A program made the translations under genes and the position numbers. Below, one piece after another: positions 10,150 to 20,574 of a stretch of DNA of 64,000 nt. The notes beneath the pieces were generated by a model. The model was not told the origin of the DNA, did no database searches, and worked only from the letters and a program-made list of their open reading frames with translations. Source of the stretch: Celoporthe dispersa (taxonomy: Eukaryota > Ascomycota > Sordariomycetes > Diaporthales > Cryphonectriaceae). Location: assembly GCA_016584495.1 (NCBI GenBank), contig WAID01000003.1:3410001-3474000 (forward strand), read 5' to 3'. The stretch's first letter is position 1, and each line of letters opens with the position of its first letter.

Positions 10150-13100
10150 ATGGCCTTCACCATCTTCAACAAGATCATCGGCCTGCTGATGGCGGCCACC
10201 GTCCTCATCGCGGGCCAGGCCCTCCCCACCCGCCACCTCAACCGCGGTCGCAAGGAGGAGGAGATGGACCGCGTCGTCGGCGCCTGGAGGGTCCGCACGC
10301 CCGAGGAGTTCTACTCGGCGTGTGGGCTCAGGCCTGAGGAGCGCTTGCCGCTTCCCCCCAAGGGGGATGCGCGCTATGCGCTCCCACCAGGTCCACCCAG
10401 GCGTCGTCGTCGTGGTCCTCTTCTTCCTCCTGCCTCCTCCTCCTCTCCCCCTCCCCCTCGCCCTGGCCGTCGCCCTCTCCCTCCTCCCTCCCCCGACGCC
10501 ACCAGGCCCACGGATGCGGACATCATGTGTGTCCCATCCCACATCCCCTAAGGTGAAGAGCGCCAGGCTGAACTGGCTGCTCCACGACCTCATCTTGTCC
10601 CACCCCGAGGTCGACAGCTGTTCGTCGCAGGGGCGAGCTCAACTCTACGAGCTCGCCAGGGCCGAAGAGGCCATGCGGCAGCAGCTGGCGTCGTCTCGGC
10701 TGCGGAAGCAGACGCAGCTGCCAGATGAGAAGCAGCAGCAGAAGCAGAAGCAGTCCGAGGCGGCGCGACCTGTCACCAGCGCGTTGTCACCTGCTGCCAC
10801 CGTCGGCGACAGCGACAAGGGATCGGCTGCGGACCTTGCCAGCGAGGGAGACGCGGTCTAGGAAACCGTGTCCTCTTGTTCGGACAAGAGCGAGCAGACC
10901 AGTCCTGATGACGTCGCCGCCGCTGATGATGCGCAAGAGGGCAGCGCGACGGTGTGCAGGTTTCGGCCGAGGGGCTCTCCCCAAGCCGCCACAGCAGGAC
11001 ACAGCTGTGGCGCAAACCATACAGCCCTCCCGCGGTCTCGAGGAGAATGCCGCCGGCCACGAGGACGGCATCATCGCCGCCAGTGATGGCAGCGATGGTG
11101 TCGAAATCGTGGTCGACTCCGAGAGAGGTCAGGCTTCGGCCTGTACCGGCACTGACCCCCCGCCTCCAGAGGACAATAGCCCCCTCTCGGACGGCGCAGT
11201 GGAGGATGAACTGGATCTCAGCCCCGGCATGGCTGGTGATCCGACTTCTCAGGCTGAGGCGGCCGACGAAGACACTGTCCTCCCGAATAGAGAGGAGGCA
11301 GTGGGTGAAGATGCATCCACCGCGGTGGATGTGGAGCCAGAGCCCATCGGAATAATAGAGACCAGCTCTTCTTCCGAGGCCGTCGAGGACGTCACCGAGA
11401 ATGTCAACGAGATTGTCGCCGAGAGCCACGCCCACCTCGACGACATGACCATGAGCACCTCCGAGCCGGAGCTGATGGAGGTGGACGACGAGGATGTCGC
11501 CTGTCCCACGCCTCAGCAGCAGCAGCAGCAGCAGCAGCAGCATCAGCAGTATCAGCAGCAGCAGCAGTACGAGAAGCAGCAGCAGCAGCAGCAGTATGAG
11601 AAGCAGCAGCAACAGCAGCACGAGCACCAGCAGCAATACCAGCAGCAGTACGAGCAGCAGCAGCAGCAGCAATACCAGCAGCAGCAGCAGCAGCTGTACG
11701 AGCAGCAGCAGCAATACCACCACCACCAGCAGCAGCAGCAAGAACACCAACAACAACAAGAACCCGAGGTCTCCCAGATCAAGGAGGACCCCGGTGCCCG
11801 AGCTGATGGAGATGGACGAGGACCGATCGGAGGAGCTGTGGGCCGAGATGATGGAGGACCTCGAGAACGACTTCCCAGAGGATGAGCCCATGGAGGTCTG
11901 CCATGTTCTGGAGGAGGAGGATATCCATCGTCCGCCCAGATCACCAAAGGGCAAGGGGATCGCGCAGTTCGCCATGCCCCCTACCCAGTACGAGCTGGAC
12001 CAGCTCTACCCCCGCTACGAGGACGACGACGACGCAATGCAAGACGTGCAGATGGCCCACGATGAGCAGATGGCCCGCGACGAGCAGCGCCGCGCCGACC
12101 TCATGTCCCTGGCCACCATCGATGACACCATGGAGGATGTACAGGCGACCGAAGAGGACGCCTACCCTCAGCCGTCGTCAAGTCGCAGCGCGATAGCCTA
12201 TCTCAACGACCACCCCATGGAGGGTGTCCAGGTACGAGATGGAATCCAGGTGCAAGAACAAGAGGGTGTCCTAACAGAACCGCCCAAGGCTAACGAGGTC
12301 CAGAAGCAGCAGCAGCCGCAGCAGCAGCCGCAGCACCCGACGGAGCAGCACCATGCCGGACAGGTCAGCACGGACGACCTCATGGAAGACGTCGTCCAGG
12401 TCCGCGAAGAGAAGGATGCCACCCCGACGGTGCAGCAATATTACCAGCAGCAGCCAGCAGCCATCGCCGTTCCTCGCCCTCGACCCAGCAGACCCAGAGC
12501 CAAGGCGGTCAGACCCATTGTCGGACCCGACCAGCGCGTCATCTTCAGGCAGGTCGGCGACAAGTTCTGCGGCTTCGAGGTCATCCCCCGGCCCGGCGGA
12601 CCAAGAGACCCGGGCGACAGCAGCAGCGGCCGACCACTGACCCCGATGGTCCAGAAGAGAAAGTGGGACGAGCCGCACGGCCAGAGCCAGAAGGGCTTCT
12701 GCACCGCCGCCATCCTCCTCCGCGCCTTTCACTACTTCCAGTCCGAGGTCCACACCGGCCGCGTCGTGGACGAGATCCGCTGGCTCGTCGAGCAGGAGCT
12801 GCCGGACGGGGTCGGGAGCAGGGGCGAGGCACAGAGGTACCAGAGGGCCCTCAACTTCGCCACGGAGGCTCTCGAGTGGAGGGGACCCGAGCCGGCCCAG
12901 CTCCGCACCTACGTCGGCGGCGGCAGATGGCGCTCGACCAATATCACGACCTTCCACAAGTTCATCTGCGACCGCGGCTACCGGCCATCGCAGCGCGGGC
13001 CGTGGTCTGTCACCGAGGGCGTGCAGCTCGTCATGGAGTACATGACATACCGCATCCCCTTCCTCGTCACCAACTCCCAGGTCCTCAACAACCTGGAGGC

Positions 13101-13704
13101 CCGCCTCACCCCCTGCGTCGAGTTCGCCATCAAGACCTGCGACCCCAGGCTCGGAGCCACCATGCTCGGCACCCCGCGGGAGCGCACCTCCCCACGCCGG
13201 AGCGGCCAGAGCACCGCCTGTACTCCCGCTCCTACGCCTCCCCCTCTATACGAGCTCATACGGGCCCGTCTCTTCTTCTGGGTGATCCGCCTCGCGCCGA
13301 CCAAGTTGGGCAAGAGCGACATCAAAGATGTGGAGAAATGGGCCAACAACATCGGGGACAACTGCAAGTTCACCAAGCAGGGCAGGCTGCACCACGTCTG
13401 GGATGTTGTGCACAAGGGCCAGGTCAAGGCCAGCTGGGGGCCCGACGATGTCGCGACGCCCGAGCAGCTCAAGGGCTGGTTCTTCACCTGGCTCGACAAC
13501 GTCGTGTGCCCGGAGCTGAGGAAGCTCTCGAACAACGATTTTGAGATGTACGAGCTGTACAGGTGCCTGAGACACTCCATGGACACGGAGATCTCGGATT
13601 TCCTGCTGGACTTTAAGGGCTGGGGTCCGGATGACATGGCCGGGGGCGCTCAGCTCACGCACGCGCAGGCGATTGCTGCCATCATTGCACAAAGCTCTGG
13701 ATGA
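10150..13704 (+). CDS. Long poly-glutamine, acidic-repeat protein with unrecognised C-terminal domain
   Basis: N-terminus MAFTIFNKIIGLLMAATVLI is signal-peptide-like. A plausible intron is 10391-10505; the donor is weak but the phase is right and leads to KSARLNWLLHDLILSHPE. Coding character continues past an in-frame TAG at 10859-10861 (DDVAAADDAQEGS follows). It then passes through two frame changes near 10940-10990 into an acidic region, a glutamine tract at about 11512-11760, one extra C in the run at 11788-11791, and an open frame to the stop at 13702-13704. About seven degenerate acidic motifs (type DDxMEDVQxxEED) flank the poly-Q. The last 350 residues, from KWDEPHGQSQKGFCTAA on, look folded and helical but match nothing I know. 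Whether it is one gene or two (break at 10861) is not settled. Confidence 0.55.
11512..11760 (+). repeat. CAG/CAA tract encoding poly-glutamine
   Basis: Imperfect CAG repeat broken by TAC/TAT (Tyr), GAG (Glu), AAG (Lys) and CAC (His) codons. It gives blocks such as QQYEKQQQQQ and QQYQQQQ. The tract sits in the middle of the large poly-Q gene and is a likely site of length variation between strains. Confidence 0.9.
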
Positions 13705-14215
13705 GAGAGGCCTGGGTGACAGTGGTGCTATTGTCCAAAGAAGGGCCAGCCCAGATGATGTGTCTCTTGTCGGACGGAGAAACGGAAACAAGAGTGGTCC
13801 CGGAGGTTCTGTTTGTTTTCATTTTCATTTTTTCTTCTTCTTTTCGTCCTGTGTTTTATTCCCGCGGCTCGGTTCGGTTTTTAAGGGTGGTTTTTTTTCT
13901 TTCTTTGTCGGTTTGATTTTGAAGACGGATGACAGGATGGGTGCACATTGACCACACCCGACGAGACGTGATACCCACATGATTTATGGGAAAGATTATG
14001 GGAAAGAGGATTCTTCGGATTTGTTTGTTTGTGGAAAAGGCAGGATGGATGCGTACTCAACAGGAACCTTGAGTGAATTTCAGACTAGGAACGTCAATCA
14101 GATTTTCACGATGCCCACGATCTCGGGCAATATCATACCTGGTCTGCGTTTGATGACACATGTGACGTGCATATACTCGGCATCATGCTATTTGCTCTTC
14201 TTCTTTCTCTCGCCT
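13705..14215. other. Convergent intergenic spacer
   Basis: No gene seen. T-rich stretch at 13815-13915 follows the poly-Q stop codon and may carry its polyadenylation signals; the next gene converges from the right. Confidence 0.5.
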
Positions 14216-16614
14216 CTACCGGCCAAGTGGTTGATGGTTCCGTCCAGACTGCCTAGCGAGCTCACAAGCACATCGCCTGGGATCAAGTAAGTCTCCCGTC
14301 CCCATGCCTAGTTTTTCTGACACAGCCCGTGTCGGAGCTCTGTGATCCCTCGCGTCCCCGTCCTGCTTTTCGAGCATGCCGTGCTCCTCGACGAGATTCT
14401 GGGTATCCCCGAGCTTCTGGTCCGGGAGAAGATACACCAAGAGAAAGCCGGGAGTGATCTGGCAGGGAAAGACAAGCGTCAGTCAAAGGGGTCTCTTCCG
14501 GTTTGAAACTTTTTCAACCTGTTGGTGTAGGTGAGGGAGTGGTTCGGCGGGGGAGAACTGAAAGTTTAGACTGACGATGACCATGGCTGCCACGAAGAAG
14601 TAAGACGTGACTGCGTTGTACTGAGCAGATACAATGTTAGTTTCTCGGATTTCATTCTCCATGGTCCTGTATCCACCACGGAGGAGAAACATACCGCTCT
14701 GACGATGGCGGTCCTCTCTGCTGTGCCCCACGCGGGTATCACACCCGTGATGGAGTTGAAGAGCGAGTTGATCAGCTCCGGCGTGGCACTGTCACCAAGC
14801 TGCCTGGCCAGTTCTTCCCTGAACGTCCCCGTGTATATAGCCCCCGAGATGGCATCCCCAACGCTCTGGCCCAGGATCCCAAACAGGACGGTCAGGGCAG
14901 TCATCTGCGCTGCCTCCTGGTGGGGCACGTTGATGGTCGCAGCAACAAACCCGCCCGTCTGGACCAAGCCGTCGCCCAGGCCCTGGATCATCTGGACCAC
15001 GTAGAGCTCGGCATACGGCGGGTTCGTCTGCGTGCGGATGTGGAACATGAGTCCGTAGCCGACCATGCGGACGACGCAGCCGAGCATGATCCACCACTTG
15101 TACTGGCGGGTCTTCCACATGATGAAGCCGAAGGCGATGCCCACGAAGACGATGGTGACCGCGTTGGTGTAGTATAAGTAGGTGCCCTGCAGGACGGACA
15201 TGTTTTGCGCGATGATGGCCCAGCTGGGAGGGACCTGTCTGTCAGTTACAGCACATGACCAGATCTCTTCCCAACAGTCAAAGCATATAATTATGAAAGA
15301 AGTGGAAAGAAAGAGAGAGAGAGGAGAAAGAAAGAAGAAACGAAAACGTACTTGTAGAGGTAGCTGTGAGACGCAGCCGCAGCCATATAGTCCAAAAAGT
15401 ACAAAAGAAAAGCAAGACATATGACCCGGTGCCTAATGTACCGGCCAGGGAAGAAAGGAGTAGAGGCCACCCGCGATTCATACAGAGGTAGGACCACCAG
15501 CAGACCAATCGGCCCCAGCACGAACAAGGCGATGATCCACGGCGTCCGGTATCCCTGCGGCTGCAGCGAGGCGAGAGCCAAGGGCACGAGGATGAAGCCG
15601 AGGGACATGACGGCGATCACCAGGCCGCCCAGGTCGAGGGCGGAACACACCTCGAGGAGGCTGGGCCTGGGCCTGGGCGCGACTGCGAGCTGTGACTCGA
15701 GCTTCCTGGCGCGGCGCTGGAAGACGAGCATGATGACTGTGATGGCGGAGACGCCGACCGGGTAGCAGATGGCGTCGATTCCGATGCCCCAGTGCCAGCC
15801 CAGACCGCCGGCAGACATGACAGAGTCGATGCTTTTAAACGCGTTGGCTTAGGGAAGAAGAAGAAGAAACAAAAAAGAAAAAGACAGGATAGGAGGGGTA
15901 TCCGCAGGTTCTCACACGTACATGTAGCCAGAGATCCAGGGCAAGAAAATATAGGGCCAGAACTGAAACGACACACCAAACCCCCCTCTGCCGGGTGGTC
16001 GTAAAATCAGTGATAATCACATCGTTCATGGAGTTGATAGCCGTCATCCCCAGGACCCGGATAAAGGTACCCGCCGCGATGGCCGGGAAGGACCTGGCAG
16101 AGGCAGAAACGACGAGCCCGGTCGTGATGAAGACCAGGGCGACGGGGTACATCTCGCCACGGCCGTAGATGTCGGACGTCTTGGCCCAGAAGGGCTTCAT
16201 CAGGGCGAAGACGAGGTCGTAGACCACGGCGAATGCCGAGGACGCCGAGATGTTGTCAAAGTCGGAGAGGGCGTAGGTGTAGTAGGTTCCGAAGGTGGTG
16301 TTGTCGAGCTCGCTGGGGTCTTTTCAGGGGACGTGGCGGACGATGTGTGCCTGAGGAAGGAGATCAACTTACTACGCGAGCATGCACAGTCCCAGCCCGA
16401 GAAATACCCAGAGTCGACCGTGTCTGCCCCACGAGGATTCCATGAGCTCGGCCCTCTTCGCCCCCTCCCCGCTGAGCCCAACATCCGGCAGGCCCTGCTT
16501 GAGGCTCTCGCCATCTTGTTGTGGCGGTGGCTGCTCCTCGATGGAGAGCGGGCTGGTGGGCTCGGCTTTGGAAGGCATGGTGCCTGGATCGGTTGTCTTC
16601 TCTTCTGAAGACAT
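14216..16614 (-). CDS. Siderophore-iron-type MFS transporter (Sit1/ARN/Mir-like)
   Basis: A 14-helix drug:H+ antiporter-like MFS protein that would import ferric siderophores at the plasma membrane. Exons: 16614-16373, 16312-15922, 15831-15352, 15238-14695, 14620-14576 and 14458 to about 14216. Family hallmarks are YELDNTTFGTYYTYALS in helix 1, DIYGRGE after helix 2, NSMNDVIITDFTTTRQRG, GLGWHWGIG, GLGDGLVQTGG, and YNAVTSYFFVAAM near the end, continuing to KLGDTQNLVEEHG. The C run at 15981-15986 has one base too many; with five the frame runs through FQFWPYIFLPWISGY. The extreme C-terminus (after SEKL) is uncertain. Four GATA-type sites lie just upstream. Alternative: a related MFS exporter. 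Confidence 0.82.
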
Positions 16615-18072
16615 AGTAATAGACCCGCCGACGACCAGAGACGAGGTGGTGTCTGTTTGGTCGCGGGTCCTGGAGGGTATTGCTCGGGATAGTTATAGAC
16701 AGCCCGGTCGTATGATCTTGGCGGGCTCGACCTCACCTCTTCTCAGTAATTAGTAGTTCTTGAGGTCGGACAGTGCGTATGATTATATCCACCGACGCGA
16801 CTATCGGCTGCTACTCTTTAGTATGTTCGCAGGTCCTGACAGACTCTTTGAGCTCTGACGCTGATGAACTGGCCGAAGACAACTCGCTGGCTGATAGGTG
16901 CAGGCTCGGAGATAACAATGATCCCATGATAGCCGTCTAATAATACGTTGCAGAGTGTTGATGTTACCTCTGCTGCAGGCCTCAAGCAGGTCTGGCGGGA
17001 CACGGCACCTTCACACACACACACACTCACTCACATGTGAACAGTTTGGGTTGACCGTCTTGCATTAGGGGCCCGCCAAAGCTTCCTTACTCATCACATT
17101 CGCTATGTACTGCCCTGTCCCTCATGCAGTAAAGATAGGACTTAAGGCCTGGCTCGATGATAGCCAATGGATAGCTAGAGTGACCTCTTCTGGGACTGCA
17201 GGGCAGGCCTAGCTGCTCCCTCTCCGCCCTTGCATTCTTTGGTAGACGGTCGGGAGTCTTGCTATTCCGAAAAGAGAGACCCCGCGTGTGAATAGGCTCG
17301 TCTAGCTGATAAGAAAGAAGCTGGAGGTCGGAGCAGCTTGTGCGTGAGGCAGAGAGATAGCGTGGGCTGGTGTGTGGGAGATAGCGTGCTGAGTTACCGC
17401 TTTCACTAGACAACTTAGACACTGACCGACTTGGAAAATTCTAAGCCATGGCACGCTGTGCATAGCTTAGACTTCTTTGTAAGTCGTGCCTCTCAACCTC
17501 GGATGGGAGCCCCATCTCTACGGCCTTCGGGAAATCGAGAAGAGACAGGCAGACCTGCCGTGAGACAGACCACCGCCATATGATAACGGCCAGCCAGGCA
17601 GCCTCCTTGCTCGACCTGAGAGCCGGTCGAGGGATTGCGGGGCCTGTTGCAGTTATGTCAATAGTGGAGTAACATCCACGTTCTGCCAGTGTGACAGCCA
17701 AGTAAGTAAGTGCCTGAGCACCTGGAGCCATACTCTCGGTAACGGGAATACGCCAATCGCAGTGCCCTGATTACTCAACTGTTTTTCGTCATGCATTCAA
17801 CGGAGGACCCTTCCCTTCGTCCTATTTGCTGAGCCGCTTGAGCGGTGTGCGCAGAGTTCTGTCTTTGGCCTAACAACTGCGACCCTTCGGTCCAAGAAAT
17901 GGGAGCTAGGCTACCAAATGGCCTTCTTTTGCTTCTCAGTCAGTTGACAGAGGTCCAGCCAAGAACGAGCGTCGTTCCTACAGAACTGCGGTTTGAGCCG
18001 GCCCAAGGGCCTGCAGAGACCCATGGGCCAGCTCCAAGATGTTCTCCATGCATCGTGCGTTCGACCTCGGGC
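16615..18072. other. Intergenic, 1.46 kb
   Basis: Promoter side of the siderophore transporter at its left end; the conserved hypothetical gene converges on the right. Short open frames at 17087-17422 and 17441-17731 (minus) carry no recognisable motif or splice context. An AC tract lies at 17011-17031. Confidence 0.5.
16801..16932. promoter_or_regulatory. Cluster of GATA-type sites upstream of the siderophore transporter
   Basis: HGATAR sites at 16892-16897 (TGATAG), 16910-16915 (AGATAA) and 16927-16932 (TGATAG), plus one on the opposite strand at 16801-16806. Iron-dependent GATA repressors of the SreA/Urbs1 group bind clustered GATA sites at siderophore genes. That they act here is inference from the neighbour's identity. 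Confidence 0.45.
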
Positions 18073-19599
18073 TCAAGTCCAGAACCGCTCCTGAATGTCA
18101 AGAGGCAAAGGCGAGCGCGGCGTTTCCCGTGGCTCGAATACCTTGAGCGACTTCGTCTGCTGCGTACAGATGCCGATGGCGTGCCGGTCTGCAGCGCTGC
18201 TCGTGAGATCCCTAAGCATCTGGATCGCCGAGACGAGCTTCTGTAAAGATTCCTGCGCGTTCTTCTCGAACCTCACGAGGCGAGGCCAGGAGCTGGAGAC
18301 GTGGACGTCTGTGAAGGTGTTCAGGCTGTGACGGCTCTTGATCAGGTACTGGTGAAATGTTCACGAGGGTGTTGTTAGTAATGAGAGAGAGACAGTGTGT
18401 GAGTTCAGGTGTGAGCGCGCCAGTACGCAGGAGGAGGGGGTTGGAGGAGGGCGCAAGTCAGGTCTCCTTACAGGTGTCCTTCCCAGCCACATCTGCTGCG
18501 TCTTGGTGTCACCACTCTCGAAGCTGCTCGTCGTGAGGAGCTCCGCAGTGTGGGCACTCAGGGTCCCGCCACCCTTGCGGAGGACCGTCAACGCCGGCAC
18601 ACGACGAGGCGTCCCCGCGGCTGCCTCGTTTGTGTCATCTTCGTTGTCGCTCAAGGACTGGAACAAGAGCCTCTCGGCATCTGACTGCAGAGGGACCTGC
18701 TGCTCTCGCACAAACTGCACCTGTTCGCGCTGGGCGGGCGTCAGCTCCTGCGCCATCTCGGACAGCTTCCAGTTCCGGATCGTCCAGGTGGGCTTGAACC
18801 TGGTGAAAGCCGCGTCAACCTCCAGGAGGACGAGACAGCGTAGGGGCCCGAGGTGGTAGAGGATGGCGCGGTGGTGGGAGCCGGCCTCGTCCATCTCTGT
18901 GGTGGGCTTGGTGAAGTTCTGCTCAAACAGTCTTCCGTAGTTGTTAAAGCGCGACTCGTAGAGGGTGGGCCACTTGGGGGTGACCACGAGGGAGTTGTTG
19001 ATCATGCAGAGGTCCAGGCGGTAGGGTTTGGTGCAGGTCCCCGGACTGCCCGCAGCAGGTGCGAGAGGCTGCTCCTGTTGATCACAACATCCACATCATC
19101 AAGCTTCAGCCCGGGCCTCATGACCTGGATGGCACGAAACATGGCCTCGAACGGCGACCTGGGCATCCACGCCACGTTGTAATCCCGAAAGCTGCGCAGC
19201 CTGATCGTGGGCCGGACAGACAAAGGGAGCCTGTGGGGAACCACCCTCGGCGCCTCGCCCGGGACGAAGATCTGTGGCCTCTGCCTCGTCAGTGGTGGCG
19301 GCCGCCCTGTCTTCCCCCTTCTGCTCTCTCCCCACGGCCGCCCTGGTGGGCTCTGGTGGTGGCGGCCGCCGCCTCCAGTTGTAGCTGCACGCGAGCTCGA
19401 AACCCGCGGCGCTCGTGACCCGCCCTGCATACGGCTCGGTGGTGGCCTCGTCCACAGAGCCCAGCTGCCTGCCCAGGTTGGCTGTCATCCATGCGTGTCT
19501 GGCCGGGTCGAAGCCCAGCATGCGCAGACGGCGCTGGGCGAGGTGAGAGAGCTTGCTGCTGCCGGCGCGAGCATTCTTGGGCACTGCTGTGGACGACAT
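18073..19599 (-). CDS. Conserved fungal hypothetical protein
   Basis: Starts MSSTAVPKNARAGSSKLS at 19599. Exon 1 ends at 18472 and exon 2 is 18348-18073 (donor GTAAGG, acceptor CACCAG), ending QERFWT. Conserved pieces in order: SYNW near 19385; QIFVPGEAPR near 19265; SPFEAMFRAIQV; DDVDVVINRSSLSHLLR; FNNYGRLFEQNF; HHRAILYHLGPLRCLVLLEVD; and, after the intron, YLIKSRHSLNTFTDVHV. This order fits a family of cytosolic fungal proteins often labelled 'geranylgeranyl pyrophosphate synthetase' in databases, although no prenyltransferase DDxxD motif is visible. I therefore give no function. Frame changes fall between 19265 and 19330 and at 19024-19029 (one base missing next to GGGTTT); both look like sequence errors. 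Confidence 0.62.
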
Positions 19600-20574
19600 G
19601 CTGGGGGGGGGGGGGGAGGCGAGTCACCGCTTCCGGCTCGACGTTCACCACTGTCGACGAGACTGATCTGTCTGTATCAGGCGGCCATGATGCCGAGATG
19701 CCCCTTACACGGCCTGGTTCGACGCGTCGACGAAAGAGTGATCCTGAGGTCTTGAGTGTGAGGATGGTTGCTTATGTTTTACTTGTATCAGTCAGTCGAC
19801 AGTTGGTGGATTGCGCCAGTAGGTACTTACTTCGTGTAGGAAGGAAAAAGAGAAAGGAAAAATACCATGCATGCGTGACGAGGTGAGTATCTTGGATGGA
19901 TAGAATCTGCGACCATGGAAGGTGTGATGATGATAATGGTGGGAAAAGTCTTTGGGAAGAAGAGGCAGGGGGCTAGGGTGCAGGCGGGTCAGAACGAAAG
20001 CAGTAACTAATTAAGTAATTACTATGTACTTGAGTATGTAAATGAATACTTCCGTACTTAGTCGTTATAACGAACAGGATCATTCTATTCTTATTTTTCA
20101 AGTTTTATATGACTATTACACATCTGTCTACCGATACTCACACCAAATAACATTGTTCATGTTGGGACTGAAGGGTATATGCATCATTTACTATGTGTAT
20201 CTTCTGTCTGTCCCTCTCTTAAGTGGACAGGAGACCAACCAACCAACCAAAAAAAAAAGACATCAACATTGTCCAAGAAGACCACACACACAAAATAAAA
20301 AAATAAGAGTCCATCTCCAACCAAGACCCAGCCCCAGCCTAGATGAACCACACAAGATGATACACGCGCACACGAGAGAAGGAGTCTGGATATAGGAGGC
20401 GGATGGATGGACGGTAGGAAGAACTCCCAACACACCGTTGAACTCCGAGCCCAGGATTGAGAAAAGATGCCAAGACAGCAGCGGCGGCGACGACGGCGGT
20501 GACAACAAGGACGTTACGGCCTCGACATCATCTGGCCGTTACGTCAGCAGCAGCCCTGCGCTGCGCTGGACATA
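19600..20574. other. Intergenic, promoter of the hypothetical gene on the left and 3' side of CRH on the right
   Basis: No gene seen. It includes a 14-base G run at 19603-19616 directly upstream of the start codon at 19599, and a CCAACCAACCAACC/poly-A stretch near 20235-20260. Confidence 0.55.

Noticed and set aside
11512..11760. CAG tract considered as a CRISPR-like or satellite array
   Set aside because: The period is three, it lies in an open frame and encodes glutamine; there are no spacers. No CRISPR array exists in this window.
17441..17731. 96-codon minus-strand open frame starting MAPGAQALTYLAVTLAERG
   Set aside because: Looks protein-like, but there is no homologue I recognise, no intron signal and no promoter feature.
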